Assembly (NCBI GenBank): GCA_944390825.1 | Contig: CALXRG010000001.1 | Span: forward strand, 124,001-188,000 | Source of the DNA: an uncultured Akkermansia sp. | GTDB taxonomy: Bacteria; Verrucomicrobiota; Verrucomicrobiia; Verrucomicrobiales; Akkermansiaceae | Direction of reading: 5' to 3' | Length of the DNA: 64,000 nucleotides | Shown: positions 61,201-64,000 of the stretch, one piece after another | Position numbering within the stretch: position 1 is the stretch's first letter | Layout: every line of letters starts with the position of its first letter | The notes under the pieces: model-generated | The model's input: the letters and a program-made list of their open reading frames with translations, nothing else | The model's database searches: none | Told to the model about the DNA's origin: nothing | Position numbers and translations under genes: made by a program

Positions 61201-64000
61201 CCATCGAAATAACCAGCGCCAACGGTACCGCCACGCTGACCTCGGGTATGATTGATGCCGGCATCACCACGAAGACAGGTGCCGGCACCCTGGCGCTCGA
61301 CGGGACCAGTGCATCGACACTTTCCGTGGCGGAAGGAACCCTCAGCGTTGGCGGCAGCCCCTCGACCATTTCAAACTCTCTGACGATGGCGGAGGGTACG
61401 GTACTCGCCTTTACGCAAAGCGATGCACTTACGCTTGGCACGCTCGATTGCACAAGCGGCACCGTCACCATTGACCTTTCCGGACTGGGCTACCTGAGTC
61501 TTGGTACCCATATGACATTAGCGACGGTCAATGAGCTGACCGGCTGGGATAACCTCGTCGTGCAGGGACTGGATCCTGACTTTGAAGACGGCTTGGCGTG
61601 GCAGAACACCCTGCTGACGATTACCATTACCGCTAAGCCCGGTGTCTACGTGTGGGACGCTGCCATAGCGGGTAATGTGTGGCAGAACGGTCACGCATTT
61701 AGCGCTGATGGTTCGGCATACAGCAACACTGACGCTACAAAGGTTCGCTTTGACGGCATTGACGGAGAGAATGCCTCGGAGACCGTTACCATGCGCGGGA
61801 ACCTCGTCGTGAATGGACGCTTGGCCATCAATCCCGGCGCCACCAACACGTACATCTTCAGCGCAGATCCCGACCAGGGAGGCACCTTGACAAAAGTTCA
61901 GGAGATAGACATCCAGAGCGGAACCGCCGAATTTGGAGCGGGCACACTTGCCTTGTCCGGCGACTCGATGGCTGCGATAGGTGTCGCAGGAGGAGCTGAG
62001 CTTGTGCTTGCCGATGCGGGCGGCGGCCAGTTTGACCTTACCCTTGGCAGCGAGGAAGCCGGAGCGACCTTCAGGTGGCAAGGCGTTAACCCGGAAAAAT
62101 CCACCATCAACGGAGTCGTGAAGGCACTGGGCAGCTCGACCATCCTTTTGGAAGGCGGCAGCCTCGCCCTGGCAGGAAGCGGCAATACGCTCAGCAGTGT
62201 CACACTCTCCAACGACGCCACATTAGACCTGCAAGGGGATACCACGCTGACAGGCACACTTTCCTCTGCTGCCGGCAATCAGGTCACGGTCGGCGGCACG
62301 TCGGAGACGACCCTCACACTGGGTGGTTCGGCTCGCCTTCAAAACATCTCTCTGTCTGGGCGTGATGGAGCCATCCTGAACGTTACGGGCAGCAACGTCA
62401 CGATTGCAGGAGATGCGCAGATTGCAGGGATGTTGCTCAGCGTCCAGAAGGGAGGCAAGATTACCTTTGAAGCGTCCAATGTCCGGACTCTCGGGGGCGA
62501 GTCAACATGGAGCGGCATTTCCAGTGCAGGAGATATTGCTGGAGTAGAGAACCTCCGGGTAGTAATGAACGGCGGCGAGACCTACACCTGCGGTGGCTCT
62601 CTTGCAGATCTGCAGGGCACGATCACCGTTTCCGGCAACGGAACGCAGGTGATTGATGCCACTGTCGCGGCTGCAGCCGAGCCTGCGACTCTTTCCTTTG
62701 CCGTTGAGAACCGGGCAACCTTGGTGCTCAGCCCGAAGGTTACGAACATCATCGATCTGAGCGTAGGCAATGGAGGTAAAGCCAACATTATCGTCAGCAA
62801 GGGAGACGGCTCCAATGCAACCACCTCAATCGAGACTTTGTCCGTTGATTCAGGAGGCATGCTGACACTTTCGGCTGACCTCACCCAGACCATGGTCGTT
62901 GATCGGACCGCAGGCGAAGGCGCCGTACACGTCAGTGAGACGATCAACTATGGCTCAGGCAGCAAGGTGATGCTCGATGTGACGGGAATCGGTACCGGAC
63001 TGGACCTGACGGGCGGCAATGTGGTGACGCTTATTGTGATGGAAGGCGACAGCGTCCTGGGGAAAGCTGAGCTTTCAACCAACGGAACCAGCGACAAACT
63101 TCTGTCGAAGTATTTCGGCAATACCGCTCAATTCAAACAGGATGGGAACGCACTCGTGGTCACGGGCACTACAGTCACCTCCCAAACTGCCAACTTCTAC
63201 AAGAGCGCAGCCTCATCCGGGAATGGACGGGTAGGAGCAATCATGCTTGACGGGCTCTACAGCACACTGAATCCCCAAGCAAAGGATCCGGACAGCGATG
63301 CCGCTGCGATCCTCTCGGATATTGACCAGATGATCCTCTCCGACAACAATGCCGCGGCAGATCAGAAGATGGCAGCGGTCTCCGGAGCGAGCGTCACCGC
63401 CTTGGGCTCAGCCTTCGCCGCAGATATGCAGCGTCAGTTGACTGCCATTCGCAACCGCACCACCACCATGGGTGTAGGCGACGCATATGAGACTCCGGAT
63501 ATGCCCTATTTCAATGCTTGGGTCAACGCAGAAGCCAACTTCCGTGAGATGAACGATGACGGAACCATGCCCGGCTACGAGCTCAACAGCTGGGGCGCCA
63601 CTGTTGGTGTGGACGCGGACGTCACGCCGTATCTTACCTGCGGACTTGCCCTCACCGCCATGTATGGGGACTTCACCGCCAAGACACCTGACTCTGCCGA
63701 CGGCGATCTGGACATCTACTACGTCACCGCCTTTGCCCGCTACGCACCCTCCGCTTGGGTACACACCTTCGTGGCCTCAGTTGGCATGGCGGATGCATCG
63801 ATGGATCGGACCGTGTTCTGCTCGGATGGCAGCTACCGGACCTCTGGCGACACAAACGGCGTGAGCTTCGGTCTCATGTACGAGGTCGGGTACACGATCC
63901 CCATGAACGAGGATGCCACCGTGGCCTTGCAGCCGGTAGCCAACATCATCTATGCCCACAGCAGCTTGGATGGTTACAACGAATCCGGCAGCGACATGGC
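58296..64000 (+). CDS. Large autotransporter with beta-helix passenger and start of the C-terminal barrel (cut by window edge)
   Basis: 1901 residues before the edge, no stop. A long signal peptide (MKLHLPNRLRAAVLACM to about SQASA-ANN, residue 49) is followed by Gly/Ser/Thr-rich beta repeats. Residues about 545-890 carry repeats with a (V/I)xGG step (for example NIIGGNF, VVGGIYEG, TVIGGSIS). Residues 1090-1560 have autotransporter-associated beta strands such as VWDAAIAGNVWQNG. After a linker near 1635-1720 the outer-membrane barrel starts (PYFNAWVNAEANF, GLALTAMYGDF). It would expose its passenger on the cell surface. It is paralogous to the protein at 1-1301 by its first residues. Confidence 0.88.
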   Translation, partial: MKLHLPNRLRAAVLACMTVSVSLSAPLATGTLAAGSLAVVIAASSQASAANNEYTGDGTQSSPRLYGNADGTPAVVQQIDFSGLGSDGYVKLNVTSTSTGASASSQQSYFAQGNKTFAADVEIINAELTNGWGNTYTFSGKVHGEGDLTFVTQATPSQTYIFTGNIEEWTGAILIKGSNRNTDKAASYGVSLTGGGTINLSAVTMANFAGTEKRGTLSVGKAGSETNLANTAVDVHTVKVLQNVGNVTFGGAVSSTALVVQDGSSATFSSGLTTSTLSVGTGSSVVLGEGSSAVTGGGTVNGSVTAGSTTALTLGGTLDLGTSSTLTVAGELTLAGLTLTGTGTVNLQNLTSLDANITGLEFTSTEQPDGSAINSYTVLTIDNSVSLVGGDRISELISELDPSVWEWDSDNKTLNYLVTTPPPSWDPNWGEAGVEGGPAIISMPKSSEVISGMTYVSFAGVDSFFLGSQTGAVNVDGSTCLNVDSVPSGSNKMVFGGVLDGVFGSTLTPVDSWIVYNNPGTSPSWKLLVGGNGSNEAGKTCSFYGDSHIMMMQGEVENIIGGNFRTNSDTLFSGNSYISIYDGEVRGYVVGAGTLGNGTNTSTFVGTTNIFVYTILSNSTSAWLDPSSDNLTDANASVIGGAAQGNGGGKIDFRGNTNITVDLVGVTPADSNDVFNKKLVGGSYSAGGTITITHTGSTNITVNAEEEHSFIKDIIGGSVVGSNATATHGGDINVTLNGGSYSGSVYLGGYMSGSNRTITNSGLSTLTVTDGRFTGAVVGGIYEGSGTSTVVSKGITMDLKGGEYTRTVVGGHVITGTGTSAISQCSTGDITIKLGSASSILGTVIGGSISQRTDGGATPFQQGNITIEIADGATVNGSIYAAGGALNIDGTSSASTSKIITESTRVAIASGATLSTGTISGGYKAGTAAEGVGLASVSTVTGSKVLALTSEGSNLQDVLKNAVLESFDTIEITSANGTATLTSGMIDAGITTKTGAGTLALDGTSASTLSVAEGTLSVGGSPSTISNSLTMAEGTVLAFTQSDALTLGTLDCTSGTVTIDLSGLGYLSLGTHMTLATVNELTGWDNLVVQGLDPDFEDGLAWQNTLLTITITAKPGVYVWDAAIAGNVWQNGHAFSADGSAYSNTDATKVRFDGIDGENASETVTMRGNLVVNGRLAINPGATNTYIFSADPDQGGTLTKVQEIDIQSGTAEFGAGTLALSGDSMAAIGVAGGAELVLADAGGGQFDLTLGSEEAGATFRWQGVNPEKSTINGVVKALGSSTILLEGGSLALAGSGNTLSSVTLSNDATLDLQGDTTLTGTLSSAAGNQVTVGGTSETTLTLGGSARLQNISLSGRDGAILNVTGSNVTIAGDAQIAGMLLSVQKGGKITFEASNVRTLGGESTWSGISSAGDIAGVENLRVVMNGGETYTCGGSLADLQGTITVSGNGTQVIDATVAAAAEPATLSFAVENRATLVLSPKVTNIIDLSVGNGGKANIIVSKGDGSNATTSIETLSVDSGGMLTLSADLTQTMVVDRTAGEGAVHVSETINYGSGSKVMLDVTGIGTGLDLTGGNVVTLIVMEGDSVLGKAELSTNGTSDKLLSKYFGNTAQFKQDGNALVVTGTTVTSQTANFYKSAASSGNGRVGAIMLDGLYSTLNPQAKDPDSDAAAILSDIDQMILSDNNAAADQKMAAVSGASVTALGSAFAADMQRQLTAIRNRTTTMGVGDAYETPDMPYFNAWVNAEANFREMNDDGTMPGYELNSWGATVGVDADVTPYLTCGLALTAMYGDFTAKTPDSADGDLDIYYVTAFARYAPSAWVHTFVASVGMADASMDRTVFCSDGSYRTSGDTNGVSFGLMYEVGYTIPMNEDATVALQPVANIIYAHSSLDGYNESGSDM

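Overview
The window looks like chromosomal DNA of a Verrucomicrobium close to Akkermansia. The evidence is the following: two autotransporter-like beta-helix proteins that start with the same MKLHLP signal peptide; two secreted proteins with nearly identical PEP-CTERM tails ending in RRRRK; four prepilin-like proteins resembling the Verru_Chthon cassette A-D; a topoisomerase IV-type ParE; and a high-GC housekeeping core. No database was searched, so the genus is an inference. No rRNA, CRISPR array, insertion sequence or plasmid gene was seen.

Layout. At 1-3 kb, an autotransporter gene (minus, cut by the window edge) and a tyrosine recombinase (plus) diverge from a 383-bp segment bounded by perfect 15-bp inverted repeats. 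This looks like an invertible promoter, with tRNA-Asn just beyond. At 3-19.5 kb lies core metabolism and information processing: an M50 protease, aroC, rplM-rpsI, infA, a galactose-type sodium symporter with galK, rpoD, aroK, dapF, ferritin, parE, a histidine phosphatase and an HU-like protein. At 19.6-30.2 kb come a Cys-rich redox protein, an M42 peptidase, the giant pseudopilin-like cassette protein A, and then pheA and holB-yicC-gmk-patB. At 30.3-36.8 kb come tRNA-Val, an MFS-acyltransferase fusion, a PEP-CTERM gene with an apparent poly-A frameshift after its start, a NUDIX protein fused to a PPK2-like domain, and a lipoate-ligase-like gene. At 37-39.7 kb are three prepilin-like genes in one direction, resembling type II secretion GspH/I/J. 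At 39.8-47 kb are uppP, lepB, a squalene/phytoene synthase, a lipoprotein, parB and a glutaminyl cyclase-like lipoprotein. At 47.5-58 kb are the second PEP-CTERM gene beside another inverted repeat pair, an unknown gene, a membrane protein with a long Ala/Pro/Thr tail, an L,D-transpeptidase, folP, pgsA, a NUDIX gene, ilvE and a biotin-domain-less carboxyltransferase. From 58.3 kb to the end runs a second, larger autotransporter.

Two themes stand out. First, surface-protein expression appears built to vary: the invertible promoter and recombinase at the left, and the homopolymer frameshift in the signal peptide of the first PEP-CTERM gene. Second, many genes have a good sigma-70 promoter whose -10 box ends only 6-15 bases before the start codon and no Shine-Dalgarno sequence, which points to widespread leaderless or near-leaderless mRNAs. 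This pattern was used to choose several start codons. Promoters and terminators are calls by eye and have not been tested.
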